Origin: Thermophagus sp052400625
GTDB taxonomy: Bacteria; Bacteroidota; Bacteroidia; Bacteroidales; Marinilabiliaceae
DNA length: 64,000 nucleotides
Assembly (NCBI GenBank): GCA_052400625.1
Contig: JBQTGH010000004.1
Reading direction: 5' to 3' (one strand)
A model generated the notes under the pieces. The model worked only from the letters and a program-made list of their open reading frames with translations. It did not search any database and was not told the origin of the DNA. The position numbers and the translations under genes were made by a program. Below, piece by piece: positions 44,601 to 52,438 of this stretch. Numbering within the stretch: the first letter of the stretch is position 1; every line of letters begins with the position of its first letter.

Positions 44601-44931
44601 CATAACCAACCACCACTACGTCTCCAAGAAGGAGGTCCGAAGATTGAAGATAAATGGTCAGAAATTGACCTGGTTCAACATCAACAACCTGATTTTCATA
44701 TCCAATAAAAGAAAAGCGAAGTTGTGCCGGCTGTGTCGAAACGTTCAACTCAAAATTACCGTCGGGATCAGTAATGGTACCATTCTCGGTACCCACTAAA
44801 ATAATATTAACTCCGGGTATTGGTTCTTCTGTCTCTTTGTCCAGAACCTTACCCGTCACATTCTGCCCCGATGCAAAAACAGAAAGAAAGCAGAACAGAA
44901 CTAAAATAAACGAGATTCTTCCATTCATCAT
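41692..44931 (-). CDS. SusC/RagA-type TonB-dependent outer-membrane transporter (pair 2)
   Basis: A 1079-residue intact SusC: signal peptide (to about residue 22), CarboxypepD_reg domain (GKVLDKETEEPIPGVNIILV), TonB-box-like DVVVVGYGKM near 105, plug domain (RGINGSLNTEAQPLILVDNV, ISVLKDAASASIYGSRGAWG) and a 22-strand-type barrel ending FRRTVSFGLQLTL. It imports oligomeric nutrients with SusD pair 2. Gene context points to murein fragments as cargo, which is inference. Confidence 0.95.
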   Translation of the reverse strand: MMNGRISFILVLFCFLSVFASGQNVTGKVLDKETEEPIPGVNIILVGTENGTITDPDGNFELNVSTQPAQLRFSFIGYENQVVDVEPGQFLTIYLQSSDLLLGDVVVVGYGKMRKENLTGSVSSIDVEETLEARPITDVARGLQGVTPGLTITSSTGDLGQNPEISLRGINGSLNTEAQPLILVDNVEVPNLMMINPDDIKSISVLKDAASASIYGSRGAWGVILIETKTGDKSDKTNVTYSNNFSWNTPTKIPEIAGTVEGAEMAFAAYKRIKPNTNVIGGLGMYVDETAIQKMKEWRELYGGQDLGSEMVLGRDFEYRDGSWFYYRPWDVRELYLRDWSPQQNHNLTISGGSEKTTYNLSFGYLNQRGALKVKPDEYNRYNATINVQTQVTNWAKFRVKGMMSKSNTQTPFSYSGTKADPWYYLLRWPKYYPYGTYEGKPFRSSITDVSQANMIEDKETFQRVSIGTTLNLAKDLTLDADYTYSENNNHIYEPGGWAEGYNFWGNTGINNYMVYTSSSYNGVKYISAWDETSTFKAYTTYDHAFGDHALKLMAGTDVESFEYWRHNSERRELIDKDKAELGLATGDQYVDGARSHWSTLGFFGRINYSYKNRYLFELNGRYDGSSNFPSNDQWGFFPSFSVGYRITEEPFMDFVKPYVSSFKLRGSWGSIGNHDVGSNTYVATMASGNSNWLINGVNQLTIWSPRVVPESLTWETVTTLDIGFDARFLDNALGLTFDWYRRTTSDMVTSGETLPNTFGASAPQQNFGEVQTTGWEISVDWNHQFANGLNINATASLFDFKEELTKFAGNSKNIYGYYEGKKIGEIWGYETDRFFTEDDFVKDSNGDFVLDEGKYVLKDGIPSQSIFESGWFFYGPGDIKYKDLNGDGKIDYGSNSIDDHGDLKVIGNSLPRYQYSFRIGADWKGVDFSIFFQGVGKRDYWATGPVFIPGYRYGEGWYEHQEDYWTPENPDAFYPRPTSHDWTNNARNFLRQTKYLLDMSYLRCKNLTVGYTLPQSLVSRVGIDRLRLYFSGENLFEFDNMNIPIDPETGNRDGAYDFAFGRSYPFRRTVSFGLQLTL

Positions 44932-45123
44932 AGTAATTAATTTTACTGATTTAAAAATTAAATTAACGCTCTATATTCCATTCGATTAAAGTTTGCTCTT
45001 TTTTAGTCTTACTAAATCATCAATAATTCAAATTCTTAATTGTAAAAATCATCTTAATCGAGCTCGTTTTAGTCATTACATTATGGCTTCCACAGTTTTC
45101 TGGTGAACACGTTGTACATATAA

Positions 45124-46989
45124 TCAATAAGTCCGACCCATCGGATATCGAATATTAATGACAACACCCTCCATCAATGTTAGCCATAGACCGTCCTTTT
45201 CATCCGGGACTAATTTGTTAATTGAAGAATTTCCAACCTTATATTGCCACAATATTTGGTCACCCCGAGAAGAAACAACCGTAACTAATCCGTTTTTGGT
45301 AGCACCGGCGACCCACCTTTCTCCGGCCGTAATAGGGCAAGGATTATGATCATATCCGATACCGGCATCAATGGCCCAAATGGTTTTGGGCAGTACCGTA
45401 TGCGATGACATTGCAATAATTGAGTCATTCATTAGTTTGGCGTAAACCTGATTTCCATCGGGACTCATCCCCATTGATTCACGCACCTTATGTTTATTGG
45501 TCCTCCAAATTTCTTTTCCGGTCTTAAGATCTAGAGCTGTCATAAACCGGTCCGGTGCAACGATAAATACTTTTCCATTCGCAATTACCGGCTTGATATT
45601 GCCTGGGGAATACAACTTAACGGTAGTCCCATTATTCCATTTCCACCGTAACAATCCTGTCTCTTTGTCGAGGCAGTAAAGATGGCGATCCCAGGCACCA
45701 AAAATGACCTCATCTTTTCCTATTGCCGGTTTCCCTTGCACCAATCCTGATATTCCAGTGAATTTCCACAAAACCTGACCACTAGTTATATCAATCTTCA
45801 AAAAACCGACGTCTCCACCTCCAATGTACAAAGCGTTATTTTCTGCAATACCCTCAGCAAGAACCGCCGCATCAACATTAATTTTCCATTTTTCAACTCC
45901 GTCTGCTGCATCCAACCCGATAATATCACCGGAAACATTTCCAAATGCTACAATGCCCTTATTAAAAACAGGTGTTGAAAAAAGAGAACCTTCGTATCGA
46001 TGCTGCCAAATAACCTTCTTCTCAGGGATACTAATACCTTTTATATATCCCAGTGAATTCCCATAGACTAACAAAGTGTCTCCTACCAAGCATGGGCCAG
46101 TGAAGATTGAAGCAGTATCCTTCCATTCAAAAGTGATGTTAACATCAGTGTATTTTGAATTAATAGAGAAATCAGGGGGCGTAGAAACTTCCAGATTGTA
46201 TATGGTATCGGGAGATAGTAGGCTAAAAGCAAAAAAACGCTCAGTTTTAATGCCTTCGGGCTCTTTATTAGAAACAATTACACTATCATTTCTAAGTTCC
46301 AAAAGTGTATAGCCCGAAGAGTTAAACTGAGGAGAAGATAGCGATCGCCCCATTATCCCGGGAATTCCGTCGAAGTTCAAAAGCTTAAGGCGATGACCAT
46401 GGCCGCACAGATCAAGCTTACAATTGTTTTCTTTCAAAATATTAACAACATCGACCCAGTTATCCAGTCCATCTGCCAACGGATAGTGGGCCAAGGAAAT
46501 TAATGTTCTTCCCTGATTCTCCGGGGCTGACAATACTCTCCTCAGCCAATTCAAATCTTCCTGCTTCACATGTCCATCTCCCATCTTCATATATGGCCCG
46601 GTATTAAACCCCACAAACAGATAATCAGCTGTTTTAAAAACAAATCTGTCGTTACCCCAGAGTTGATTAAATAATAGGCCGGCAGATTCGGACCAATTAG
46701 TTTCATGATTGCCGGGGATAACAAAATAGGGAACCTTCAAACGATCCAGAATAAGCTTGACAGTCTTCAGTTCTTCATTGGAGCCTGTATTGGTTAAATC
46801 ACCGGTAACAAATACAACGTCAGGCTTTAACTTATTAATGTCATCCACAATGACCTTAAGATTCTCTTCCGCCTCCGAACCAGGCGAAACATGAATATCT
46901 GTCAAATGGGCGATGGTAAAAGTCTCTGATCCGAACTTACATCCAGAGAAGGCTATGGCGAAAAGAAAGACAATAATTAGTTTTTTCAT
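45124..46989 (-). CDS. Lipoprotein with calcineurin-like phosphoesterase and PQQ-type propeller domains
   Basis: A 621-residue exported protein; lipobox FSGC (Cys17). Residues about 25-225 are a metallophosphoesterase with every metal motif: HLTDIH, VFVTGDLTN, PGNHET, LAHYPL and GHGHRLKL. Residues about 300-620 are a beta-propeller of PQQ/YWTD-like repeats (GLDAADGVEKWKINVD, CLDKETGLLRWKWN, ALDLKTGKEIWR). It should hydrolyse a phosphate ester in the periplasm, with the propeller binding a polymer or partner. It lies between the SusC gene and the epimerase (37-bp gap), so a role in removing phosphate-bearing murein or teichoic-type groups is possible but unproven. Confidence 0.88.
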   Translation of the reverse strand: MKKLIIVFLFAIAFSGCKFGSETFTIAHLTDIHVSPGSEAEENLKVIVDDINKLKPDVVFVTGDLTNTGSNEELKTVKLILDRLKVPYFVIPGNHETNWSESAGLLFNQLWGNDRFVFKTADYLFVGFNTGPYMKMGDGHVKQEDLNWLRRVLSAPENQGRTLISLAHYPLADGLDNWVDVVNILKENNCKLDLCGHGHRLKLLNFDGIPGIMGRSLSSPQFNSSGYTLLELRNDSVIVSNKEPEGIKTERFFAFSLLSPDTIYNLEVSTPPDFSINSKYTDVNITFEWKDTASIFTGPCLVGDTLLVYGNSLGYIKGISIPEKKVIWQHRYEGSLFSTPVFNKGIVAFGNVSGDIIGLDAADGVEKWKINVDAAVLAEGIAENNALYIGGGDVGFLKIDITSGQVLWKFTGISGLVQGKPAIGKDEVIFGAWDRHLYCLDKETGLLRWKWNNGTTVKLYSPGNIKPVIANGKVFIVAPDRFMTALDLKTGKEIWRTNKHKVRESMGMSPDGNQVYAKLMNDSIIAMSSHTVLPKTIWAIDAGIGYDHNPCPITAGERWVAGATKNGLVTVVSSRGDQILWQYKVGNSSINKLVPDEKDGLWLTLMEGVVINIRYPMGRTY

Positions 46990-47026
46990 TTAACTTGATT
47001 TTTAATCATGGACATAACCATCAAAC

Positions 47027-48163
47027 TCATAATCTGACAACACCAATTCCACATCTTTCCGGCAGCATCACCTTCCCGTCCACTATTTTTATTCCTTCAA
47101 ACACATCGTTACTGATCAACAGGTTGCCATCCAAATCAGCCCAATCGGCCAAAGGCGACAGATGGGCCGCAGCGGTAACAGCGCATGATGTTTCGGTCAT
47201 GCATCCCAGCATCACCTTCATACCCAACCCTTTTGCGGTAAGCGCCATTTGATGGGCAGCACGCATTCCACCACATTTCATTAGCTTAATATTGACACCG
47301 CTATAAACACCAAACACTTTGGGAATATCATCAACCGTTCGAATAGCTTCATCGGCAATGATGGGTAACGGACTGTTTTGGGTGAGCCAGGCAATATCAT
47401 TAACGGCAGTTTTAGGCATGGGCTGTTCTACAAAAACAACACCTTGCTCTTTCAGCCAATGTACCATTTCCAGAGCTTCGTGCCGATCATTCCATCCTTG
47501 ATTGACATCCACACAAAGGGGTTTATCTGTTATTTCACGAACGCTGTTAATCATTTCGCGGTCATTCCCTCCGCCAAGTTTCACTTTCAAAATATTATAA
47601 GGCGACGCTTCGCGCGTTTTATCTTTGACTACATCGGGCGTATCAATGCCAATGGTAAAAGAGGTGTTAGGGGTATGTTGTGGATTGAAGCCCCAAATTC
47701 GATACCATGGCTGCTGCATCAATTTGCCGATCAAGTCGTGCAGGGCAATATCCACTGAAGCTTTGGCAGCATAATTACCGGGTGCAAGTCGGTCAACATA
47801 TTTCAGAATATCTTCTACCAGAAAAGGATCTCTAAATCTGTTCAAGTCTACCATTGACAGGAATTCACTGACCGATTGGTGGCTTTCTCCAAGATAAGGT
47901 GGCATGGAGGCCTCACCATATCCTATCACTCCGTCATATTCCAACTCGGTGAGCATAACGGGGGTAGTTGTTCTGCTTCCCGAAGCAAGAGTGAAGGCAT
48001 GTTTAAGCTGCAATTCGTATGGTTTAAACCTCAAAATCATCTTTTTATCCTTTGCAATGTTACGCCCCTTGTTTGCGTGCGAGCACCCTGAAATTCCGGC
48101 CGACAACAAAGCCGTTCCGGCAAGAAATCCTGTAGTTTTCAAAAATTCTCTTCTATTTGCCAT
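47027..48163 (-). CDS. Exported L-Ala-D/L-Glu-type dipeptide epimerase (enolase superfamily), Tat lipoprotein
   Basis: A 378-residue protein. The N terminus MANRREFLKTTGFLAGTALL is a classical twin-arginine signal followed by lipobox ISGC (Cys27). The enolase-superfamily site is complete: KVK (Lys193, Lys195), metal ligands in VDVN (Asp219), VEQP (Glu246) and ADEA (Asp271), the second base in NIKLMK (Lys293 or Lys296), and the C-terminal DLDG typical of dipeptide epimerases. The reaction converts L-Ala-D-Glu to L-Ala-L-Glu from murein peptides. It lies 10 bp after the NlpC/P60 gene, which would produce its substrate. A start three codons upstream is possible. Confidence 0.9.
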   Translation of the reverse strand: MANRREFLKTTGFLAGTALLSAGISGCSHANKGRNIAKDKKMILRFKPYELQLKHAFTLASGSRTTTPVMLTELEYDGVIGYGEASMPPYLGESHQSVSEFLSMVDLNRFRDPFLVEDILKYVDRLAPGNYAAKASVDIALHDLIGKLMQQPWYRIWGFNPQHTPNTSFTIGIDTPDVVKDKTREASPYNILKVKLGGGNDREMINSVREITDKPLCVDVNQGWNDRHEALEMVHWLKEQGVVFVEQPMPKTAVNDIAWLTQNSPLPIIADEAIRTVDDIPKVFGVYSGVNIKLMKCGGMRAAHQMALTAKGLGMKVMLGCMTETSCAVTAAAHLSPLADWADLDGNLLISNDVFEGIKIVDGKVMLPERCGIGVVRL

Positions 48164-48182
48164 TGTTTGCATATCGACCTGA

Positions 48183-49349
48183 TTATTGATTTACATACCA
48201 AGGATGATCAAGTAGAGGCACAATTCCGGCTGTATTGAGCTGATCTTTTATTCGTCTTACTTTTATCAAGGTATGAAGACGAAAAGGACTAAAATTGGAC
48301 CGGGTACTATCCAAACTATTAACCTTCACTTTCCCGGCTTCATGAATAAACTCTGAATCTCCCAGATATAACCCCACATGAGTTATTTGGTCACTTCCCT
48401 TCCGAGGTGAAAAAAAGAGCAAATCTCCTGTGTGGAATTGCCCCCACCCCTGTTCAACATCAATTTCTTTTCCATAGGCAGCCTGAAGAGAAGCGTCTCT
48501 GGGAAGTTCTACCCCCTGAAGCCGATAAACTGTTTTGGTAAATCCGCTGCAATCAAGAGCATGTACAGAAGTTCCGCCCCATAAATAAGGAGTTCTAATA
48601 AGGCTCAATGCAGTTGATTTTATATTTTGATCGTTAAGAATGACAGGAAAATTATCACGCGTCAAGGATAATGCCTGAGCTTCCCCAATAAATCCGCAGA
48701 TCCCGGATGGTGTTTTTACATATATTTTTTGGTTGTCCCTAGCAGTTTCTTCGAGCAAGCATCCGGCAACCACATCTCCCGCTACAGCTCCTGTTTCAGG
48801 GTCCTTCATCAGAGCTAGTCGGCTAGTAACCATAACTCTCGGCGAATTCTTCCATCGATTCAGTGAGATGGAATCTAAAAAATAAAGCGCTGCTTTTTCG
48901 CACCAGCCCAAATAACGATCGGGTGTTTGGATAAAAGCCCAGTTTCCTTTTTCTTTTAAAACCCTTACCGGCATACCCATTAGCCCCTGACTCACCATAG
49001 GAGCAGTATGAGCGGCAGATGCCCTCATTGTGGCCACACTCAGATCAATTAATGCCCAAGGATATAAAACATTGTGCGGCAAAACAATAACACTATCCAA
49101 TATACCATACCCTAATGAACTCAAAGAATCTACGAGAGCGGATTTAATTTCGGGGTCATCTATTTCACCTCTCAAAATAAAGGTGCTTCTACTAATGCGT
49201 TCCTTTTTAACAACAAACACCTGCTCTCTTGAATCGCCGACATATTTCGACCGAAACCGATCAATCACACTTTGAACTTGTTGGTCAGCACTACAACTCC
49301 CCAGTAGTATTGTTATTGTGATTATAATCACATAAGTTAGTGACTTCAT
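48183..49349 (-). CDS. NlpC/P60 muropeptide endopeptidase with SH3 domains (YkfC / dipeptidyl-peptidase VI type)
   Basis: A 388-residue lipoprotein (lipobox LLGSC, Cys19). Residues about 90-230 contain two SH3b-like domains (MPVRVLKEKGNWAFIQTPDR; AGDVVAGCLLEETARDNQKI). The NlpC/P60 domain (about 250-388) has the catalytic Cys in ALDCSG (Cys267) and His in QITHVG (His324), with FIHEAG (336) nearby. Family members with SH3 caps cut the gamma-D-Glu-diamino acid bond of stem peptides with a free N-terminal L-Ala, releasing L-Ala-D-Glu. It is the first gene of the epimerase-phosphoesterase group and is divergent from the second NamZ-like gene. Confidence 0.92.
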   Translation of the reverse strand: MKSLTYVIIITITILLGSCSADQQVQSVIDRFRSKYVGDSREQVFVVKKERISRSTFILRGEIDDPEIKSALVDSLSSLGYGILDSVIVLPHNVLYPWALIDLSVATMRASAAHTAPMVSQGLMGMPVRVLKEKGNWAFIQTPDRYLGWCEKAALYFLDSISLNRWKNSPRVMVTSRLALMKDPETGAVAGDVVAGCLLEETARDNQKIYVKTPSGICGFIGEAQALSLTRDNFPVILNDQNIKSTALSLIRTPYLWGGTSVHALDCSGFTKTVYRLQGVELPRDASLQAAYGKEIDVEQGWGQFHTGDLLFFSPRKGSDQITHVGLYLGDSEFIHEAGKVKVNSLDSTRSNFSPFRLHTLIKVRRIKDQLNTAGIVPLLDHPWYVNQ

Positions 49350-49930
49350 AAACCTACCTATACAATTTCTGGTTTTTTGTATTACATATTACTGGCTTCA
49401 AAATTAATGTTAAATTTTAAAACTCCAAACATTTTTTAATCTTTAAATATTATATGAGATGTATTACATAAATAAATCTAAAAACCCCGAACCTCAAAGT
49501 CCTGTTATAAAGAGTATAAATACATTAATCAAACCCAAACAAAAGACAGTTCTTCAATCTCCCAACAAAGGTCGCTTCATGAACAAAAAAGCACCCCGTT
49601 AATTCTGTAGCTGCAATCGCCACATGGCAGGAATCATCACCTATCAACGACCATCTTCAACAATAAACAAACTCAGAAGAAGCAACTCGTGTCTATTTTT
49701 AAAGTATCACTCATGACAAAAAAGTTCTTCAAAAAAAATCATAAATATCCGATCACAAACCAATTTCTTTAAACAACTTTTTATATTTGTATCTTGTATT
49801 ACATGTTACAAACTTACAAATCAATTTCATAAAAAACAACACAAATATGCCCTCGAGGCCATTTGTTACATTATTTTCGCACAAAATTGTATTATTTTCC
49901 ACAACCACCCCCTTAAAAAAGTACCTTATC
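49350..49930. promoter_or_regulatory. Divergent control region with repeated 16-bp motif and a decayed dispersed repeat
   Basis: TTGTATTACATATTAC (49378-49393) recurs as TTGTATTACATGTTAC (49794-49809), and GTATTACAT again at 49461-49469. The first lies just upstream of the NlpC/P60 gene and the second downstream of a -7 element, TATATTTG at 49782-49789, for the NamZ-like gene. They may be operators for a shared regulator. About 49577-49675 follows dispersed-repeat copy A in block order (ATGAAC, AGCA, CCC, TAA, TGT, ACATGG, ATCAT, CAATAAAC, AGAA). No gene was recognised. Confidence 0.5.
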
Positions 49931-51154
49931 ATGAAATTTATGGCATTATTATTTCTATCAACCCTATTCCTTACAACCAACGCTCAAGTTAAAACAGGAA
50001 TAGAAGTATTAACAAATCAAAACTTCGAATTACTAAAAGAAAAAAAGACAGGTCTCATAACGAACCCTACCGGAGTCGACAGTTATCTCAAGTCTACAAT
50101 TGATATATTATTCGATGCCCCTGAAGTAGAGCTGGTGGCGCTATATGGTCCAGAACATGGAGTGCGTGGGAATGTTGCAGCAGGAAAAAAGGTGGAAAAC
50201 CTCACCGATCCCAAAACGGGATTACCGGTTTTTAGTCTGTATGGAAAAACCCGAAAACCAACACCTGAGATGTTGAAAGGCATTGATGTACTTGTATATG
50301 ACATCCAGGATATAGGTTCCCGATCCTACACCTATATTAGCACCCTCGGCCTGGCCATGGAAGCAGCTGCAGAAAACGATATCGAGTTTGTTGTATTAGA
50401 CCGCCCCAACCCTTTGGGTGGTAACAAGTTCGAAGGTCCTTTAACCGAACCCCCCTTCACCTCTTTTGTCAGTCACTTTCCAATTCCTTACGTGCATGGC
50501 TTTACTGTAGGCGAGTTGGCAACCTTCATCAACCAAAACCATTTGTTACCCCGAGGCCTCAAGTGCAATCTTAAAGTGGTAAAGATGGAAGGATGGACGC
50601 GCGATATGAACTTTGAAGCCACGGGTCTTCAGTGGGTACCTTCATCACCGCACATCCCCAATGCTCACTCTGCCTTCTACTATCCTGTCTCAGGAATCCT
50701 GGGAGAGTTGTATGTAGTTAATATAGGGGTAGGATATACCTTGCCATTTCAACTTTTTGGAGCCGACTGGTTCGATGCCACTCAACTGGCCCAAAATTTA
50801 AACGATCTGAATCTACCTGGAGTCATCTTCCGCCCAATCTTCTACAAGCCCTATTATAGCACATTCAATGGAAAAGAAATTGAAGGGGTTCAGGTGCACC
50901 TGACCGATCTAGAGAAAGCTCCGCTATCCCTCATCCAGTTTTATGTACTCCAAGAAGCCCACCAACTCAATCCTGACAAAAATGTATTTGAATTGTGTGA
51001 CTCTACACGGCTAGCAATGTTTGACAAAGTCTGCGGAACAGACAAAGTAAGAATAGCTTTTAGTAAAAATTTCAAAGTAGAGGATATTATTGAAATCTGG
51101 ACAGGAGATATTAAAAAGTTCCGAAAAAAAGCAGAAAAAAGCTTCCTATATTAA
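49931..51154 (+). CDS. Second NamZ-like (DUF1343) protein, divergent motif set
   Basis: A 407-residue exported protein; ATG 49931 begins a clean signal peptide (MKFMALLFLSTLFLTTNAQ), and the 48 upstream open codons are untranslated-like. DUF1343 marks are LITNPTGVD, YGPEHGVRG (72-80), DIQDIGSRSYTYIS, LDRPNPLGGNKFEGP and YVHGFTVGELA. Where the first paralogue has SLGRGTSKPF, this one has NIGVGYTLPF, losing the Arg-Gly-Thr, so it may differ in substrate or be a different subfamily. It is transcribed away from the peptidase-epimerase group. Confidence 0.87.
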   Translation: MKFMALLFLSTLFLTTNAQVKTGIEVLTNQNFELLKEKKTGLITNPTGVDSYLKSTIDILFDAPEVELVALYGPEHGVRGNVAAGKKVENLTDPKTGLPVFSLYGKTRKPTPEMLKGIDVLVYDIQDIGSRSYTYISTLGLAMEAAAENDIEFVVLDRPNPLGGNKFEGPLTEPPFTSFVSHFPIPYVHGFTVGELATFINQNHLLPRGLKCNLKVVKMEGWTRDMNFEATGLQWVPSSPHIPNAHSAFYYPVSGILGELYVVNIGVGYTLPFQLFGADWFDATQLAQNLNDLNLPGVIFRPIFYKPYYSTFNGKEIEGVQVHLTDLEKAPLSLIQFYVLQEAHQLNPDKNVFELCDSTRLAMFDKVCGTDKVRIAFSKNFKVEDIIEIWTGDIKKFRKKAEKSFLY

Positions 51155-51176
51155 AACAACAACATAAATCACTAAC

Positions 51177-51214
51177 AAAAAAGCCATCATTCCCCGTTGA
51201 TTGATGGTTTTTTT
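51177..51214 (+). terminator. Terminator after the second NamZ-like gene
   Basis: AAAAAAGCCATCA pairs with TGATGGTTTTTTT around TTCCCCGTTGAT, ending in a T-run. Confidence 0.85.
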
Positions 51215-51381
51215 GTTCCTCATGCCATTAATCCTCATCATTAAGCTAGGGGAAAAACAACCGACAAATAAGTATATAAACCAATCCCTAAGTGATATTA
51301 AAACCGATCTACACCCTTCAAAACAACATACCAGGCTATTGTGCCGACCTAAAAAGCATCTAAAATCCTCCCGAAACCCGT

Positions 51382-51521
51382 AGCAGGGCGCAAGATTTTA
51401 AGCAGGGCCACCTCAATTCAAGCAGGAAAGTCAGAATTCAAGCAAAAACACAAATAATTTAAGCAGGACAACGAAAATTCGAGCAGGGAAGCATCAATTT
51501 AGCCAGGACACTAACAAATTG
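51382..51521. repeat. Degenerate 20-bp tandem repeat, seven units
   Basis: Units at 51382, 51401, 51421, 51441, 51462, 51482 and 51502 (19, 20, 20, 21, 20, 20, 20 bases). The consensus is AGCAGGR followed by about eight variable bases and AATTYA or ATTTA. Ends are conserved, middles are not, which differs from an ordinary minisatellite. It lies in a 700-bp gap between converging genes; the rest of 51215-51788 shows nothing I recognise. Confidence 0.8.
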
Positions 51522-51788
51522 AATACTCAACAATATCATTGCCAAGGAAAAACCGACAACATTACCATTCCATAGCTTCTTCCCCAATTAAAGCAGATTT
51601 AAGTCTCATAATAATTACAACACAATTAGTAGAATCACTAAAAGAACAAGAACTGTTTGTACCGCCAGAATTCGTTCCGGCCACTTAACCGAAAGCCTAT
51701 TTGAATTCATATCGCAATTTTTTTAGAATTTGAACAAGATTTGAGCTAAGACGTAATTCTTATCAAATGGTTGCGTAAAACAAAAAAA

Positions 51789-51823
51789 AGCGACGCATTA
51801 AGAACAATGCGACGCTCTTTTCT
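51789..51823 (-). terminator. Terminator of the minus-strand signalling block
   Basis: On the minus strand AGCGTCGCATT pairs with AATGCGTCGCT with one mismatch around GTTCTT, followed by eight T. Confidence 0.8.
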
Positions 51824-51865
51824 TTAACCTGATATCGTATTTAATCTATATCTACTTTCCCGAAA

Positions 51866-52318
51866 TCAGAACCCCATTTCACCGGACTGAAACTGTTTTT
51901 GAAGCGACAGGACAGCTCTGGCACACCCCTCATTTCCTTCCGGGAAGGAAAAAACAAGGCTATAAACTTTCGTGGAACGGCAAATAAACCCAAAGGCTTT
52001 ATACATTTTGCCCTGTGCTCGATTACTCACCAATAATTTTTCACCATCATACAATTCCATCAACACCTTTTCCGAATTTCCATCGCCGTCAACCACATTA
52101 AATTTGTATTGACTCCGACTGTTTAAAATCACTGAATATTTCACAGACCCTGATTGTCCGTTTCCTTTTTTAAGATCTACAATAAAATCCTTAATATACT
52201 GTCCACTGCCCATTTCGTCGAGCGCCTGCTTCAACAAGGCATCATGGTCACACTGTGCAAAAACTCCTACTGAACCAAGTGCAAATATGAAAAAGAAGGA
52301 AAATAGTACTTTTTTCAT
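51866..52318 (-). CDS. Small exported protein of unknown function
   Basis: A 150-residue protein with a clear signal peptide (MKKVLFSFFFIFALGSVGVF, cleaved near AQC). The mature part is a predicted beta-rich domain: QYIKDFIVDLKKGNGQSGSV, KYSVILNSRSQYKFNVVDGD, LMELYDGEKLLVSN. Conserved-looking cysteines are at CDHD, FICRS and GCAR. I do not recognise the family. It is the last gene of the signalling block, 102 bp after the lipoprotein gene. An ATG six codons upstream is an alternative start. Confidence 0.65.
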   Translation of the reverse strand: MKKVLFSFFFIFALGSVGVFAQCDHDALLKQALDEMGSGQYIKDFIVDLKKGNGQSGSVKYSVILNSRSQYKFNVVDGDGNSEKVLMELYDGEKLLVSNRAQGKMYKAFGFICRSTKVYSLVFSFPEGNEGCARAVLSLQKQFQSGEMGF

Positions 52319-52438
52319 TTCTCTATTTTTTTTCAAAGGCCATAAGGTTACCCGATAATTCCCAGAAGCAACAGATCATGAATGGCCGGTTACACAACTG
52401 CTGCTTTTCCCTATCTTACAAACAATATATTGTCAGCA

